From JAHZFN01 sp965149945 (GTDB lineage Bacteria > Bacillota > Dehalobacteriia > UBA4068 > UBA4997), in assembly GCA_965149945.1 (NCBI GenBank), contig CBCTTQ010000005.1:11888-75887 (forward strand): a DNA stretch of 64,000 nucleotides, read 5' to 3'. The position numbers were made by a program, and so were the translations under genes. The notes under the pieces were generated by a model that was given only the letters and a program-made list of their open reading frames with translations, was not told the origin of the DNA and did no database searches. Below, piece by piece: positions 8,060 to 17,850 of the stretch (its first letter is position 1; the number at the start of each line of letters is the position of its first letter).

Positions 8060-9241
8060 TTATTCATGCAGTCCCAACATATCCGCAACCTGTACCACTT
8101 CGCCGTCTTTCAGATACACTCTGGGGATTCGGGGATTAGCGGCAGTCTTGCGTATGGGAATTTCCACAACATCGCCAACCTTCACACCCAACCCGGTTAC
8201 ATCTACCGTAGTGATTTGCATAGAAACCCGTCCAACCACCGGCAACAGCTGATCTCCCAGCCAAAAGCCGCGGTGCTGGCGTCCTAAAGCGATTTTCCCC
8301 ACATTTCTGCTCATTGTTCGAAAAGCTTTGCGCATGGTGTCCGGTCGAGCATTGGGTTCTACTCCGAACCCATCGGCATATCCCACCGGAACAGCAGCCA
8401 CTGTCATGTTTTCTTTAGCGACAAAATCCTGCCCGTATCCAACAGCGTCTCCCTGTGTGATATGCTGGATACACGCCACTTTGGCTCGTACCAGAAAAGG
8501 GCTGTCTAATTCCAAACCAAAATCAGCAGCAATGGGCGCTTGTCCATACAGCACTGAACCCAAACGCACACAACCGAAACGAGATTCCGGGAACCGCAGC
8601 GCCCCGGCGGAATTTGCCAAATGCGCCACATAATCCCGCACACCGCTGATTTCCAACACAGAACAGGCGCGGTCAAAAATCGCCAATTGTTCTGCGCAGG
8701 CAGTGGTACTGCGATCGGTCGCTGTGGCAAAATGCGAATAAATACCGCTGAAACGCACATTTTCCTGAAGACTGATCATTTGCAGCGCCTTCACCAATTC
8801 CTCTACCGTAATCCCCATACGGTTCATACCGGTATTAATTTTTACGTGACACGAAATCTCCCGTCCGTAAGCATTGTCCAACAAATCCTGCAATCCGACC
8901 AAAGAGCCGATAGTGGGAATCAAATCATAACGATAGTAGACTTCCGCCTCCCCCGGCACAAAGGAGGAAAATACCAAAATCGGCGCCTCAATACCGTTGT
9001 TGCGCAGTTCAATTCCTTCATCAATGGTCGTTACCGCCAGATATTTGGCGCCTTCTTCCAGAAAAGTTTTGGCAGCCATGACAGCGCCGAAACCATAGCC
9101 GTCTGCTTTCACAACAGCCATCACATCGACCGGTTCTCCTTCGTTGTCTTCTTTGATATATTCTGTCACTTTCCGATAATTTTCCGCCAGCTGATCCAAA
9201 TCCACTTCGATCCAGCGACTATATTCAACGGGAATATTCAT
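8060..9241 (-). CDS. alr: Alanine racemase
   Basis: 393-residue fold-III PLP enzyme converting L-alanine to D-alanine for peptidoglycan. The PLP lysine is K45 in AVVKADGYGFGA. The catalytic tyrosine motif (GDAVGYGQDF) and the VPVGYADGF segment lie in the C-terminal beta domain. The HPLNVTAE-type N-terminal strand is replaced by RWIEVDLDQLAENY, a normal variant. The SD is AGGTG before the ATG. Its neighbours femX (cross-bridge) and argS place it in a wall/translation gene group. Confidence 0.95.
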   Translation of the reverse strand: MNIPVEYSRWIEVDLDQLAENYRKVTEYIKEDNEGEPVDVMAVVKADGYGFGAVMAAKTFLEEGAKYLAVTTIDEGIELRNNGIEAPILVFSSFVPGEAEVYYRYDLIPTIGSLVGLQDLLDNAYGREISCHVKINTGMNRMGITVEELVKALQMISLQENVRFSGIYSHFATATDRSTTACAEQLAIFDRACSVLEISGVRDYVAHLANSAGALRFPESRFGCVRLGSVLYGQAPIAADFGLELDSPFLVRAKVACIQHITQGDAVGYGQDFVAKENMTVAAVPVGYADGFGVEPNARPDTMRKAFRTMSRNVGKIALGRQHRGFWLGDQLLPVVGRVSMQITTVDVTGLGVKVGDVVEIPIRKTAANPRIPRVYLKDGEVVQVADMLGLHE

Positions 9242-9378
9242 TTTTGCACCTGCCTTTCCTCTTTTGTCGGCGCCGACACGAAGCGGCGCCTTGTTGATCC
9301 TCTTCCTGTTTTTCCTTTCCGTTGAGCTCCGAAACCTCTTTGCTGTGAGAGTTTTTCCTTTGCCTGTTTACCGATCTC

Positions 9379-10497
9379 TTATTTTTTCCCTTTCAATTTT
9401 TTCTTCAGAGCAATCAATTTCCGCACACCCTTTTGGTACATGGGTTCCAAAATATGATAGGCGGTATAATTGCCTTGACGATAGACCAAATCGAATTCTC
9501 CGATGAATTCGGTGTATTTCCCGCCAAAGCCTCGTTTAAATTTCACCAAGCCATAGAGAGGGTGATCCTGTCCCACATCTCCGGGCACCCCGCGAAAATC
9601 ATACATGGTACAGCCGTGTTCCTTTGCCCATTCAATCATCGTCCATTGTAACAAATAGTTGGGCATCAAATTCCGTTTTTTATTGCTGGAAGCTCCGTAA
9701 ATGTACCAGGCCTTGTCTCCCATCAGAAAAGTCAGAGTTCCGGCAATGGCCTCCCCGTCGTGATATGCCATGAACAATTCCGTTTGACCCGCCGGGTAAA
9801 GATGATCATAAAAACTTTCGAAATAACTGTACGGACGAATCAAAAATTTATCTCGGCTGGCGGTGGTGGTCAAAATCTGATAAAACTCCGGCAGACATTC
9901 TTTGCCGGCGCCCACAGTGACTTCCACGCCTTTCTTCCGTGCCAAACGAATATTATACCGCGTTTTTTGATGGCATTCCGCCAACAAGGTATCCAAATCC
10001 TTTTGGATATCCAAACGGAATACATAACGAGGCTGCACCCCCTCAAACCCTTCGCCTTTGGACGCGTCACGGAAGCCTGCTCTCTTCAAAGCCGCCAACC
10101 ATTCTGCCGCTTCGGGGAAATCTTTATCAATATCCGGATCCACTTTCCAAAAAACCGTTTTGTGTTTTTTGGCTTCTTCCGCCACCGCTTTGGTAAGCGC
10201 TTCCCAGACGTCGATATCTTTCATATCGATCACCGGACCGCGGGGAGAATAAAAAATAGAACCCAATCCGGCCGGCAGCTGGCGTTTCAGCAAAGAAACC
10301 GCCGCCGCCACCCGACCGTCTTTTTCCACAACAATACGAATGGGACTCCAACCGGTGACTTCTTTCACCTGTCCCCATTCCCAACCTTGTAAAACATGAC
10401 CTTTCGGATGGGTTTCCACAAAATGATTAAATAACTCTTTATTTTCCGGGCTTTCCTTCAACACTCTCGTTTGTATAGTCAATGTCATTTCCTCCAT
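9379..10497 (-). CDS. FemABX peptidoglycan cross-bridge aminoacyltransferase
   Basis: 372-residue FemABX-family protein with the double GNAT fold. Features are GHVLQGWEWGQVKE (residues 33-46), SIFYSPRGPV (80-89), KTRYNIRLARKKGVEV (about 180-195) and the C-terminal YDFRGVPGD...GLVKFKRGFGG motif. It lacks the inserted seryl-tRNA-synthetase-like coiled coil of staphylococcal FemA/B, like FemX and the short clostridial forms. Family members move an amino acid from aminoacyl-tRNA to lipid II; which amino acid is used cannot be told. The start is uncertain: ATG at 10497 or 10488, or a TTG at 10482, the last best placed behind GGAGG. Confidence 0.87.
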   Translation of the reverse strand: MEEMTLTIQTRVLKESPENKELFNHFVETHPKGHVLQGWEWGQVKEVTGWSPIRIVVEKDGRVAAAVSLLKRQLPAGLGSIFYSPRGPVIDMKDIDVWEALTKAVAEEAKKHKTVFWKVDPDIDKDFPEAAEWLAALKRAGFRDASKGEGFEGVQPRYVFRLDIQKDLDTLLAECHQKTRYNIRLARKKGVEVTVGAGKECLPEFYQILTTTASRDKFLIRPYSYFESFYDHLYPAGQTELFMAYHDGEAIAGTLTFLMGDKAWYIYGASSNKKRNLMPNYLLQWTMIEWAKEHGCTMYDFRGVPGDVGQDHPLYGLVKFKRGFGGKYTEFIGEFDLVYRQGNYTAYHILEPMYQKGVRKLIALKKKLKGKK

Positions 10498-10537
10498 AAC
10501 AGCAATCTTTTATCGTCACAACGAGTTCGGGGACAGC

Positions 10538-12220
10538 TTACATATGCTCCGGCGCCGTCACGCCGATCAGACGCAGCGCTTTGGCAATACAGGCGGCCGT
10601 ACCGCGGCAGAGATGCAATCTCGCCGCCTGGGTCGGAGCATCCACCCCTAATACCCGGCAACGTCCGTAGAAACTATGGAACAATCCCGCCATATCCATC
10701 GCGTAAGCGGCAATCCGATGCGGCTCATAATGAACGGCGCTGTACACGATTTCATCGGGCAGTTCCAAAATCTTCTTGATCAAATCTACTTCGCTTTCAT
10801 CCCGCAGCAAAGAAAAATCTACCTGATCCAAAGGCAGCCAAGCAATGTTTTGTTCTTCCGCCTGCCGCAAAATGCTGCAAATTCTGGCATGGGCATACTG
10901 CACATAATATACGGGGTTTTCGGCGCTTTCTTTTTTGGCGAGGTCCAAATCAAAATCCATCTGACTATCGGCAGAACGCATCACAAAGAAAAACCGAGAA
11001 GCATCCACCCCTACATCATCCATCAATTCCTGTAATGTGACATATTTGCCGCTGCGTTTAGACATCCGCACAATTTCTCCGCCCCGGAACAATCGCACCA
11101 GCTGCATCAAAATAACATCCAGTTTTTTTGAATCATAGCCAATGGCATCCACCGCGCCTTTCAGACGCGCCACATGACCATGGTGATCCGCGCCCCAAAT
11201 ATCAATGACTTTCTCAAAACCTCTGTCAAACTTATTCTTATGGTATGCCAAATCCGCCGCGTAATAAGTAGGCACTCCGTTAGCACGGACCATAACTTCC
11301 GGTTTTTCGGCGCCGAATTGTTCCGCGTGGAACCATTCCGCCCCGTCTTTTTCTTCCATATATCCTTTGGCGGTCAACTCATCCACCACAGCACGAACAG
11401 CGCCGCTGTCATGGAGCGACTGCTCACTGAACCAAACATCATATTCCACCCCGAAACGAGAAAGTCCGGAACGAATATCCGCCAATTTCTTTTTCAAGGC
11501 ATACTGTACCAAGACTTCCCGCCGCCGCGCGGAATCCGCACGGAGATATCGATCACCTTCCTCAGCAATGAATTCTCGCATCGTTTTGATAATATCTTCC
11601 CCGTGATAACCGTCTTCGGGGAATTCCGCATCTTCCCCCAATTGCTGTAAATAACGAGCTTCCAGAGAATAACCGAATTTTTCAATCTGATTGCCGGCGT
11701 CATTCACATAAAACTCTCGTTCCACATCATAGCCGGCCGCCGCCAACAAAGAAGCCAAACTGTCTCCGATGGCCGCTCCTCGGGCATTGCCCATGTGTAA
11801 CTCACCGGTAGGATTGGCGGAAACAAATTCCACCTGCACCTTTTTTCCTTGTCCGTAGTCACTGTCACCATAGGCGCTTCCTTCTGCCAGAGCGCCCGCC
11901 AGTCCTTTGGTCAACCAGTCTTTCCTCAAACGGAAATTAATAAAACCGGCGCCGGCGATTTCCACTTTTTCAATATCGGTGTCCGTTATATCCAAATAAT
12001 GAAGGATATCTTCCGCAATCAAACGAGGCGCTTTTTTCGCTTGTTTAGCCAAAAGCATGGCCAGATTGGCGGCAAAATCCCCATGGGTCTTTTCACGCGG
12101 TACCTCCACCACAAAATCCGGAATAACTTCTATTGTTAACGCGCCGCTGTCTTTGGCCGCCAAAGCGGCTTTGGTCAGCAACTCATGCAAGGTTTCTTTC
12201 GTCTCTTTCATCCAATTCAT
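10538..12220 (-). CDS. argS: Arginyl-tRNA synthetase
   Basis: 560-residue class I aminoacyl-tRNA synthetase. The N-terminal Add-1 tRNA-binding domain is followed by the HIGH-type motif HMGN (near 138, in SANPTGELHMGNARG) and the KMSKS-type motif RMSKRSGKY near 385. The alpha-helical anticodon-binding DALR domain ends in the characteristic LHLCRGTAACIAKALRLIGV and PEHM C-terminus. The SD GGAGG is seven bases upstream. It is the first gene of the minus-strand series argS-femX-alr-mazG; a TATAAT-like -10 occurs near 12300 with only a weak -35. Confidence 0.96.
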   Translation of the reverse strand: MNWMKETKETLHELLTKAALAAKDSGALTIEVIPDFVVEVPREKTHGDFAANLAMLLAKQAKKAPRLIAEDILHYLDITDTDIEKVEIAGAGFINFRLRKDWLTKGLAGALAEGSAYGDSDYGQGKKVQVEFVSANPTGELHMGNARGAAIGDSLASLLAAAGYDVEREFYVNDAGNQIEKFGYSLEARYLQQLGEDAEFPEDGYHGEDIIKTMREFIAEEGDRYLRADSARRREVLVQYALKKKLADIRSGLSRFGVEYDVWFSEQSLHDSGAVRAVVDELTAKGYMEEKDGAEWFHAEQFGAEKPEVMVRANGVPTYYAADLAYHKNKFDRGFEKVIDIWGADHHGHVARLKGAVDAIGYDSKKLDVILMQLVRLFRGGEIVRMSKRSGKYVTLQELMDDVGVDASRFFFVMRSADSQMDFDLDLAKKESAENPVYYVQYAHARICSILRQAEEQNIAWLPLDQVDFSLLRDESEVDLIKKILELPDEIVYSAVHYEPHRIAAYAMDMAGLFHSFYGRCRVLGVDAPTQAARLHLCRGTAACIAKALRLIGVTAPEHM

Positions 12221-12449
12221 CTCTCCGCCTCCAAATTGCTCTTCCTGTTTCTGTCATTTCGTCCTCGCAGGACATTAAAATACAATCATCCATACTAAAT
12301 AATTATAACATTAATTGTCTCTGATGAAAAGGCACAGGAAGGAAAAAATCAACAGAATCCCGCCAATCTCCGCGCGCTGATCGCTTCGTTCAGCAAAGAA
12401 CGACGAGAAAAACAAAAAATTTTTTCTTACACAACGAACAGAACGGCGG

Positions 12450-12485
12450 AAAAAACCTCAGCCTGAAAAGAACTTCGGGCTGAGG
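12450..12485 (-). terminator. Intrinsic terminator after the lipoprotein gene
   Basis: CCTCAGCC (12456-12463) pairs with GGCTGAGG (12478-12485); the minus-strand transcript continues with UUUUUU. Confidence 0.88.
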
Positions 12486-12507
12486 AAAGAAAACCGCGAA
12501 TCGTTTA

Positions 12508-13335
12508 TTACTCCCAAACTTCTTCAGGATTTTTCATGGTTTGCGCGATCGTTTCGGAAGTACCTTCCGGCAGTTCGGTACGATAGAGCGCCGCGTCAAA
12601 GGTTACGGTAGGGTCGTCACCTTCCAAAATCCATTCCCTGTACACATCGGAATCCACACCACTGCTAACCGTTCCCGTTCCGTCTGTATAAACCGTCAGC
12701 GCCGTGCCGTTATGAAAATCCAAATAATAGCGTACTTCAAAACTGCCCCCATTCGCGGCTTCCAATGCTTCTATATTCAAAACGGCTTCCACACGCTTCG
12801 CCGCTCGATCCCGCAGTTCCATCTGCTGCCAGCCGCTATCCGTACGATAATATAACGTCATGGGATCGCCGCTTAAGTCATAGGCGGGATGTTCCACCGG
12901 TTGGGCTTTGGTGTAGTGGGAAACCAGTTCCATCAAAGCATCTCCTTCTTCTTTCGTCAGATGTCCGCAATACTGTTTGCCGTCGAAATAGCCATTAAAG
13001 TTTTCATTATCAAATTCAAAATTCATTCCGTTGGAAAACTCAATGCGATGAGGAAAGACAGACTCAAAGATGTCCTCCTTCACCTCAGTCAAACTTTGGA
13101 ACAATTGTGCCGCGGCTTCTGTATCTTCAGCGTTCATTTCCATGATTTGATCCGACGCGGCGGAGTTCATTAATCTCGCCGTCACGTCTCCTTCCGGCCA
13201 AATTTCCGCGAAAAATCCTCTTTCCGCTGCAGCCGAATCGGCGTTCTCCTCTGTTCCGCCTTTACAAGCGGCTAATCCAACCAATCCTAACGCCAACATC
13301 ATGATCACTATCATCAACCAAACACTTTTTCTCAT
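12508..13335 (-). CDS. Putative lipoprotein, unknown function
   Basis: 275 residues. The N-terminal signal peptide has a lipobox (LVGLAAC, Cys24), so the protein is predicted to be lipid-anchored outside the membrane. After the Cys comes a short polar spacer and a soluble acidic domain. Two similar halves are suggested by paired short strands (IEFSNGMNFEFDNENFNGYF and FEVRYYLDFHNGTALTVYTD). I do not recognise a named family. The SD GAAAGGAG precedes the ATG. It is bounded by a terminator downstream and by the atp operon terminator upstream, so it is probably transcribed alone. Confidence 0.75.
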   Translation of the reverse strand: MRKSVWLMIVIMMLALGLVGLAACKGGTEENADSAAAERGFFAEIWPEGDVTARLMNSAASDQIMEMNAEDTEAAAQLFQSLTEVKEDIFESVFPHRIEFSNGMNFEFDNENFNGYFDGKQYCGHLTKEEGDALMELVSHYTKAQPVEHPAYDLSGDPMTLYYRTDSGWQQMELRDRAAKRVEAVLNIEALEAANGGSFEVRYYLDFHNGTALTVYTDGTGTVSSGVDSDVYREWILEGDDPTVTFDAALYRTELPEGTSETIAQTMKNPEEVWE

Positions 13336-13502
13336 TTTCTTCTCCTTTCTTTGCTCTGCCGCAAGTAAAATTATACACTGCCGTTGACAAACAACAAGCG
13401 CCGCCTTTGTCTTATCAAGGTCTGGTTTTTCTCAGTATACCAAACAAATGTCAAACGTACAACTTTTTTTACATCTTTACTGCAAACCGGAATTTTTGGA
13501 AT

Positions 13503-13535
13503 AAAAAAGAGGAGAAGGCTATTGCCTTTTCCTCT
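13503..13535 (-). terminator. Intrinsic terminator of the atp operon
   Basis: AGAGGAGAAGGC (13508-13519) pairs with GCCTTTTCCTCT (13524-13535) around TATT, followed on the minus strand by UUUUUUAU. It lies 16 bases after the atpC stop. Confidence 0.9.
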
Positions 13536-13551
13536 GAATCGGAATTCTTTT

Positions 13552-13980
13552 TTATTTTCGTTCCGTCTGCTTTTTCTGTACCAAAGCAGCAATCTCCTGG
13601 CGCACCAAAGCATGGCGCAGCGCCTTTTGGGAACTGAGAGGCTTGCGGTCGGGCACCCGCCCTTCGATGCGATCTCGCGCTCGCTGTTCCGCTGCTTTCG
13701 CCCGTTCCACATCAATATCTTCCGCCCGTTCCATAGTATTCGTAATGACAATGACCACATTCTTTTCCACTTCCAAATAGCCCTGTCCGATGGAAAGATA
13801 ATGCTCTTCCTCATCTTTGATATAGCGAATAGCGGAAAAATCCATAATGGTCATCATGGGGGCATGATCTTTCAAAATAGTGGTATAGCCAAAAGGGCCT
13901 TTATACTGCACCAAACTCACTAATTCAGAAAAAAGAATACCGTTAGGCGTCACAATATTCAAGCGTACTTCATCCGCCAT
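13552..13980 (-). CDS. atpC: F1 ATP synthase epsilon subunit
   Basis: 142 residues. The N-terminal beta sandwich (LNIVTPNGILFSELVSLVQY...GPFGYTTILKDHAPMMTIMD) is followed by the C-terminal helical hairpin with many Ala, Arg and Glu (DVERAKAAEQRARDRIEGR) that can inhibit the enzyme. The last gene of the operon. Its ATG overlaps the atpD stop as TGATG, which points to translational coupling. Confidence 0.94.
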   Translation of the reverse strand: MADEVRLNIVTPNGILFSELVSLVQYKGPFGYTTILKDHAPMMTIMDFSAIRYIKDEEEHYLSIGQGYLEVEKNVVIVITNTMERAEDIDVERAKAAEQRARDRIEGRVPDRKPLSSQKALRHALVRQEIAALVQKKQTERK

Positions 13981-15383
13981 CAGACCTCACCGCTTTCCGC
14001 ATTGATCTTTTCCGCTTTGGCTACGGCTTCTTCAATAGTACCCACCATCATAAACGCCTGTTCCGGCAAATCATCATAATCGCCGGCGCAAAGAGCCGCA
14101 AAATCCGATACAGTTTTGCTCAATGGTACATATTTACCTTCCATACCGGTGAATTGTTCCGCCACATGGAAAGGTTGCGAAAGGAAACGTTGAATTTTTC
14201 TGGCGCGATTTACCAGCACTTTATCCTCTTCGCCCAGTTCATCCATCCCTAAAATAGCAATAATATCCTGCAATTCTTTATACCGCTGCAAAATACGCTG
14301 TACCGAACGCGCCACCTGATAATGTTCTTCGCCGACAATTTTAGGATCCAACGCTCGCGAATTGGAATCCAGCGGATCCACGGCGGGATAAATTCCCAAT
14401 TCCACAATAGAACGAGATAATACCGTCGTAGCATCCAAGTGAGCGAAGGTCGTGGCGGGAGCCGGGTCAGTCAAGTCGTCTGCAGGTACATATACCGCCT
14501 GCACCGAGGTGATGGAACCGTTCTTGGTGGAAGTAATTCGTTCCTGCAAAGCGCCCATTTCTGTCGCCAAGTTAGGCTGATAGCCCACTGCGGAGGGCAT
14601 CCGTCCCAACAACGCCGATACTTCCGAGCCTGCCTGGGTGAAACGGAAAATGTTATCAATAAACAGCAAGACATCCTGCCCTTTGTCGCGGAAATATTCC
14701 GCCAAAGTCAGTCCGGTCAAACCCACTCGCAGACGAGCGCCGGGGGGTTCGTTCATCTGACCGAATACCAGCGCCGTCTTGTTGATAACACCGGATTCCG
14801 TCATTTCGTTATACAGATCATTCCCTTCACGGGAACGTTCTCCTACGCCGGAGAATACGGAATAGCCACCGTGTTCATGGGCGATATTGCGAATCAATTC
14901 CATGATCAGAACGGTTTTGCCGACGCCGGCGCCACCGAACAGCCCAACCTTACCGCCTTTGGAATAAGGCGCCAAGAGATCCACCACTTTAATACCGGTT
15001 TCCAAAACTTCCTGCGAAGGAGACAAGTCCACAAAATCCGGCGCGCTTCGATGAATGGGATAATGTTCTTCTGTTTCCACAGGGCCTTTGCCGTCAATGG
15101 GTTCCCCCAATACATTGAACATCCGTCCCAGGGTTTCTTTGCCCACAGGGATTTTAATAGAATCTCCCGTATCCAAAGCGCTCATCCCGCGGGACAAGCC
15201 GTCTGTGGAAGAAAGCGCGACACAGCGCACCGTGTCGTTGCCCAGATGCTGCATGGTTTCCATGGTTACATCATGGTCTTCCATCCGGACAACAACAGCG
15301 TTATAAATGCCCGGCAGTTGTCCCACAGGGAACTGTACGTCAACAACAGGGCCGATTACCTGAATAATTTTTCCTTCCGCCAT
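13980..15383 (-). CDS. atpD: F1 ATP synthase beta subunit
   Basis: 467-residue catalytic subunit. The Walker A motif GGAGVGKTVL is near residue 150, the catalytic glutamate lies in GVGERSREGNDLY and Walker B is VLLFIDNIFRF. The DELSEED-type loop reads DELGEED. Six alternating alpha and beta subunits make ATP driven by rotation of gamma. SD AGGAGG precedes the ATG. All catalytic residues look intact. Confidence 0.97.
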   Translation of the reverse strand: MAEGKIIQVIGPVVDVQFPVGQLPGIYNAVVVRMEDHDVTMETMQHLGNDTVRCVALSSTDGLSRGMSALDTGDSIKIPVGKETLGRMFNVLGEPIDGKGPVETEEHYPIHRSAPDFVDLSPSQEVLETGIKVVDLLAPYSKGGKVGLFGGAGVGKTVLIMELIRNIAHEHGGYSVFSGVGERSREGNDLYNEMTESGVINKTALVFGQMNEPPGARLRVGLTGLTLAEYFRDKGQDVLLFIDNIFRFTQAGSEVSALLGRMPSAVGYQPNLATEMGALQERITSTKNGSITSVQAVYVPADDLTDPAPATTFAHLDATTVLSRSIVELGIYPAVDPLDSNSRALDPKIVGEEHYQVARSVQRILQRYKELQDIIAILGMDELGEEDKVLVNRARKIQRFLSQPFHVAEQFTGMEGKYVPLSKTVSDFAALCAGDYDDLPEQAFMMVGTIEEAVAKAEKINAESGEV

Positions 15384-15421
15384 TGATCCTCTAACCTCCT
15401 GTCAATCAGCATTCGCCACCC

Positions 15422-16294
15422 CTATTCCAGAGCGGCCGCGCCGCCTACAATCTCCGTAATCTCCGTGGTGATGGCGGCCTGTCTCGCCCGGTTCAGCGAT
15501 AAGGTCAGTTTATCCATCAATTCTCTGGCATTATCGGTGGCAGAATCCATGGATGTCATTCTGGCGCCGTGCTCACCGGTTTTCGCTTCTAAAATTGCCC
15601 GATAAATCAACGCATAGGAATACATGGGAAACAACACATCCATAATAGCCGTCTCATTCGGTTCAAAAATGAAGTCATTGATATGATCGGCTTCTTTTTC
15701 GATGCCGATGTTTTCTTTCTTCACCGGCAAAGCCTGAAAAAGGGTGGGTGTTTGCCGTAAAACCGAATTGAATTTACTGTAAATCATATATACTTCATCA
15801 TAGCTGCCATCCAGAAAACGCTTGCGAATATCAGCGGCAAACCGCCGGCAGAAACCGGCCGTAGGGCAATCCCCCACATCGGGTACCTCTTTAATCACCC
15901 GGTATCCATGCCCCCGAAAATACTCCTGAGCCTTGATACCCAGCGTAATAATGCCGTAGCCGGTGTCTTCCGGACGCTCGTCGATGATTTTAGCCGCGGT
16001 GCGCAACACATTATTGTTATAACCTCCGCACAGACCGCGATCCCCGGCGATGACAATATACAAAATATTTTTAATTTCCTTTCGCTCTTCCATCAGGGGA
16101 TTATCATAGCGAATTCCCGTTTCCAACAAGTCATACATAATTTCTTCGATGTTGCGGATATAGGGACGAACCGCCACCAGATTGTTTTGGGTTTTTCGAT
16201 ATTTGGACGCCGAAACCATCTTCATGGCACTGGTGATTTTTTCCGTATTGCCTACACTTTTGATTCGGCGCCTGATGTCACGCATACTTGCCAA
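15422..16294 (-). CDS. atpG: F1 ATP synthase gamma subunit
   Basis: 290-residue central stalk. The N-terminal helix MASMRDIRRRIKSVGNTEK and the C-terminal LTLSNRARQ-type helix (LSLNRARQAAITTEITEIV) form the coiled coil that turns within the alpha/beta hexamer; the middle is a Rossmann-like domain (GDRGLCGGYNNNVLR). The start is a TTG at 16294 placed nine bases after GGGAGG. The next ATG, three codons on, is too far from the SD, so the TTG is favoured. Confidence 0.95.
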   Translation of the reverse strand: MASMRDIRRRIKSVGNTEKITSAMKMVSASKYRKTQNNLVAVRPYIRNIEEIMYDLLETGIRYDNPLMEERKEIKNILYIVIAGDRGLCGGYNNNVLRTAAKIIDERPEDTGYGIITLGIKAQEYFRGHGYRVIKEVPDVGDCPTAGFCRRFAADIRKRFLDGSYDEVYMIYSKFNSVLRQTPTLFQALPVKKENIGIEKEADHINDFIFEPNETAIMDVLFPMYSYALIYRAILEAKTGEHGARMTSMDSATDNARELMDKLTLSLNRARQAAITTEITEIVGGAAALE

Positions 16295-16329
16295 AGCAAC
16301 TCACCTCCCGATTTTTTTCAGCGGTTGTC

Positions 16330-17835
16330 TCAGCTGATGCTTGCTTTATATGCCTGAATAGCCGCGGCGATTTTCTCTTCCAACGCCTCATCCAGTTTCT
16401 TTTTCTGATCGATTTCCGCCAACACTTCTCTACAGGAAGTCCGCAGATATTCCACAAAACCATTGCCCCAATCCACGACTTGATGCACATCTACATCTAC
16501 CAGATAACCACGCACACCAGCATAGAGAACAGCGACTTGTTCCGCGGCCGCCAGCGGCGCGTACTGATCCTGTTTCAACAGTTCCATCATGCGGGCGCCG
16601 TGTGCCAAAGCGTGCTGCGTGGATGGATCCATATCGGAACCGAACTGGGCAAAAGCCGCCAATTCCCGATATTGCGCCAAGTCCAGACGCAACGTACCCG
16701 CTACCTGTTTCATCGCTTTAATCTGAGCGTCGCCGCCGACACGAGATACAGAGAGACCCACATTGACAGCAGGGCGGAAACCGCTGTTGAACAAGTCCGT
16801 TTCCAGATAAATCTGCCCGTCCGTAATGGAAATTACATTAGTGGGAATATAAGCGGAGACGTCTCCCGCCTGAGTTTCAATAATCGGCAAAGCCGTCATG
16901 GACCCCCCGCCCAAATCATCGCTGAGTTTGGCGGCGCGTTCCAACAGACGAGAATGCAAATAAAAGACATCCCCCGGATAAGCTTCACGACCCGGCGGAC
17001 GGCGCAGCAGCAAGGAACTTTCACGATAGGCCGCGGCCTGTTTGCTCAGATCATCATATACAATCAACACATGTTTGCCATTATACATAAATTCTTCGCC
17101 CATGGCGGCGCCGGCATAAGGCGCGATGTACAGCAACGGCGCCGGATCGGAAGCAGGAGCCGCAACCACAATGGTATATTCCATAGCGCCGAAATCTTCC
17201 AGTCGTTTCACCACCGAGGAAACCGTCGAAGCTTTTTGCCCAATGGCCACATAGATGCAAATCATATTTTGACCCTTCTGATTCAAAATAGCATCAACAG
17301 CAATGGCGGTTTTCCCCGTCTGACGGTCGCCGATAATCAACTCACGCTGACCGCGACCGATGGGAACAATCGAGTCAATAGATTTTAAACCTGTTTGCAT
17401 CGGTTCACAGACTTTTTGCCGCTGCATAACTCCCGGAGCTTTCGCTTCTACTACTCGATAGCGATCCGTTACAATGGGACCCTTTCCGTCCAAAGGATTG
17501 CCCAACGGATCTACTACTCTTCCGATCAACGCTTCCCCTACAGGAACATCCATCACTCGGCCGGTGCGTTTTACTTTGGAGCCTTCTTTGATGTCCATAT
17601 ACGGACCCAAAACAACACAACCGACATTATCTTCTTCCAGATTCATAGCCAAACCGCGCACACCGTTTTCAAATTCCAGCAATTCGTTGGCTTTGCAGTA
17701 TTCCAAACCGTAAATTCGGCAGATCCCGTCACCGACGGTGATGACTGTCCCTACATCGGAAATATCTACATCTGCCTGATACTCTTCAATTTTTTCTTTA
17801 ATAATGGCACTGATTTCTTCAGGTTTGACGCTCAA
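16330..17835 (-). CDS. atpA: F1 ATP synthase alpha subunit
   Basis: 501-residue non-catalytic nucleotide-binding subunit, with the Walker A motif GDRQTGKTAI near 169-178, the arginine-finger region VGLSVSRVGGDAQIKAMK and the conserved ALAHGARMMELLKQ C-terminal segment. The start is TTG at 17835, eight bases after GAGGTG; no ATG fits. It lies between atpH and atpG as in nearly all F-type operons. Confidence 0.97.
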   Translation of the reverse strand: MSVKPEEISAIIKEKIEEYQADVDISDVGTVITVGDGICRIYGLEYCKANELLEFENGVRGLAMNLEEDNVGCVVLGPYMDIKEGSKVKRTGRVMDVPVGEALIGRVVDPLGNPLDGKGPIVTDRYRVVEAKAPGVMQRQKVCEPMQTGLKSIDSIVPIGRGQRELIIGDRQTGKTAIAVDAILNQKGQNMICIYVAIGQKASTVSSVVKRLEDFGAMEYTIVVAAPASDPAPLLYIAPYAGAAMGEEFMYNGKHVLIVYDDLSKQAAAYRESSLLLRRPPGREAYPGDVFYLHSRLLERAAKLSDDLGGGSMTALPIIETQAGDVSAYIPTNVISITDGQIYLETDLFNSGFRPAVNVGLSVSRVGGDAQIKAMKQVAGTLRLDLAQYRELAAFAQFGSDMDPSTQHALAHGARMMELLKQDQYAPLAAAEQVAVLYAGVRGYLVDVDVHQVVDWGNGFVEYLRTSCREVLAEIDQKKKLDEALEEKIAAAIQAYKASIS

Positions 17836-17850
17836 GATTCCTTCACCTCA

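Noticed and set aside
14439..15386. 315-codon open frame antisense to atpD
   Set aside because: atpD is unmistakable; the antisense frame has no domain or SD.
16288..17388. 366-codon open frame antisense to atpA
   Set aside because: Shadow of a highly conserved gene with biased codon use.
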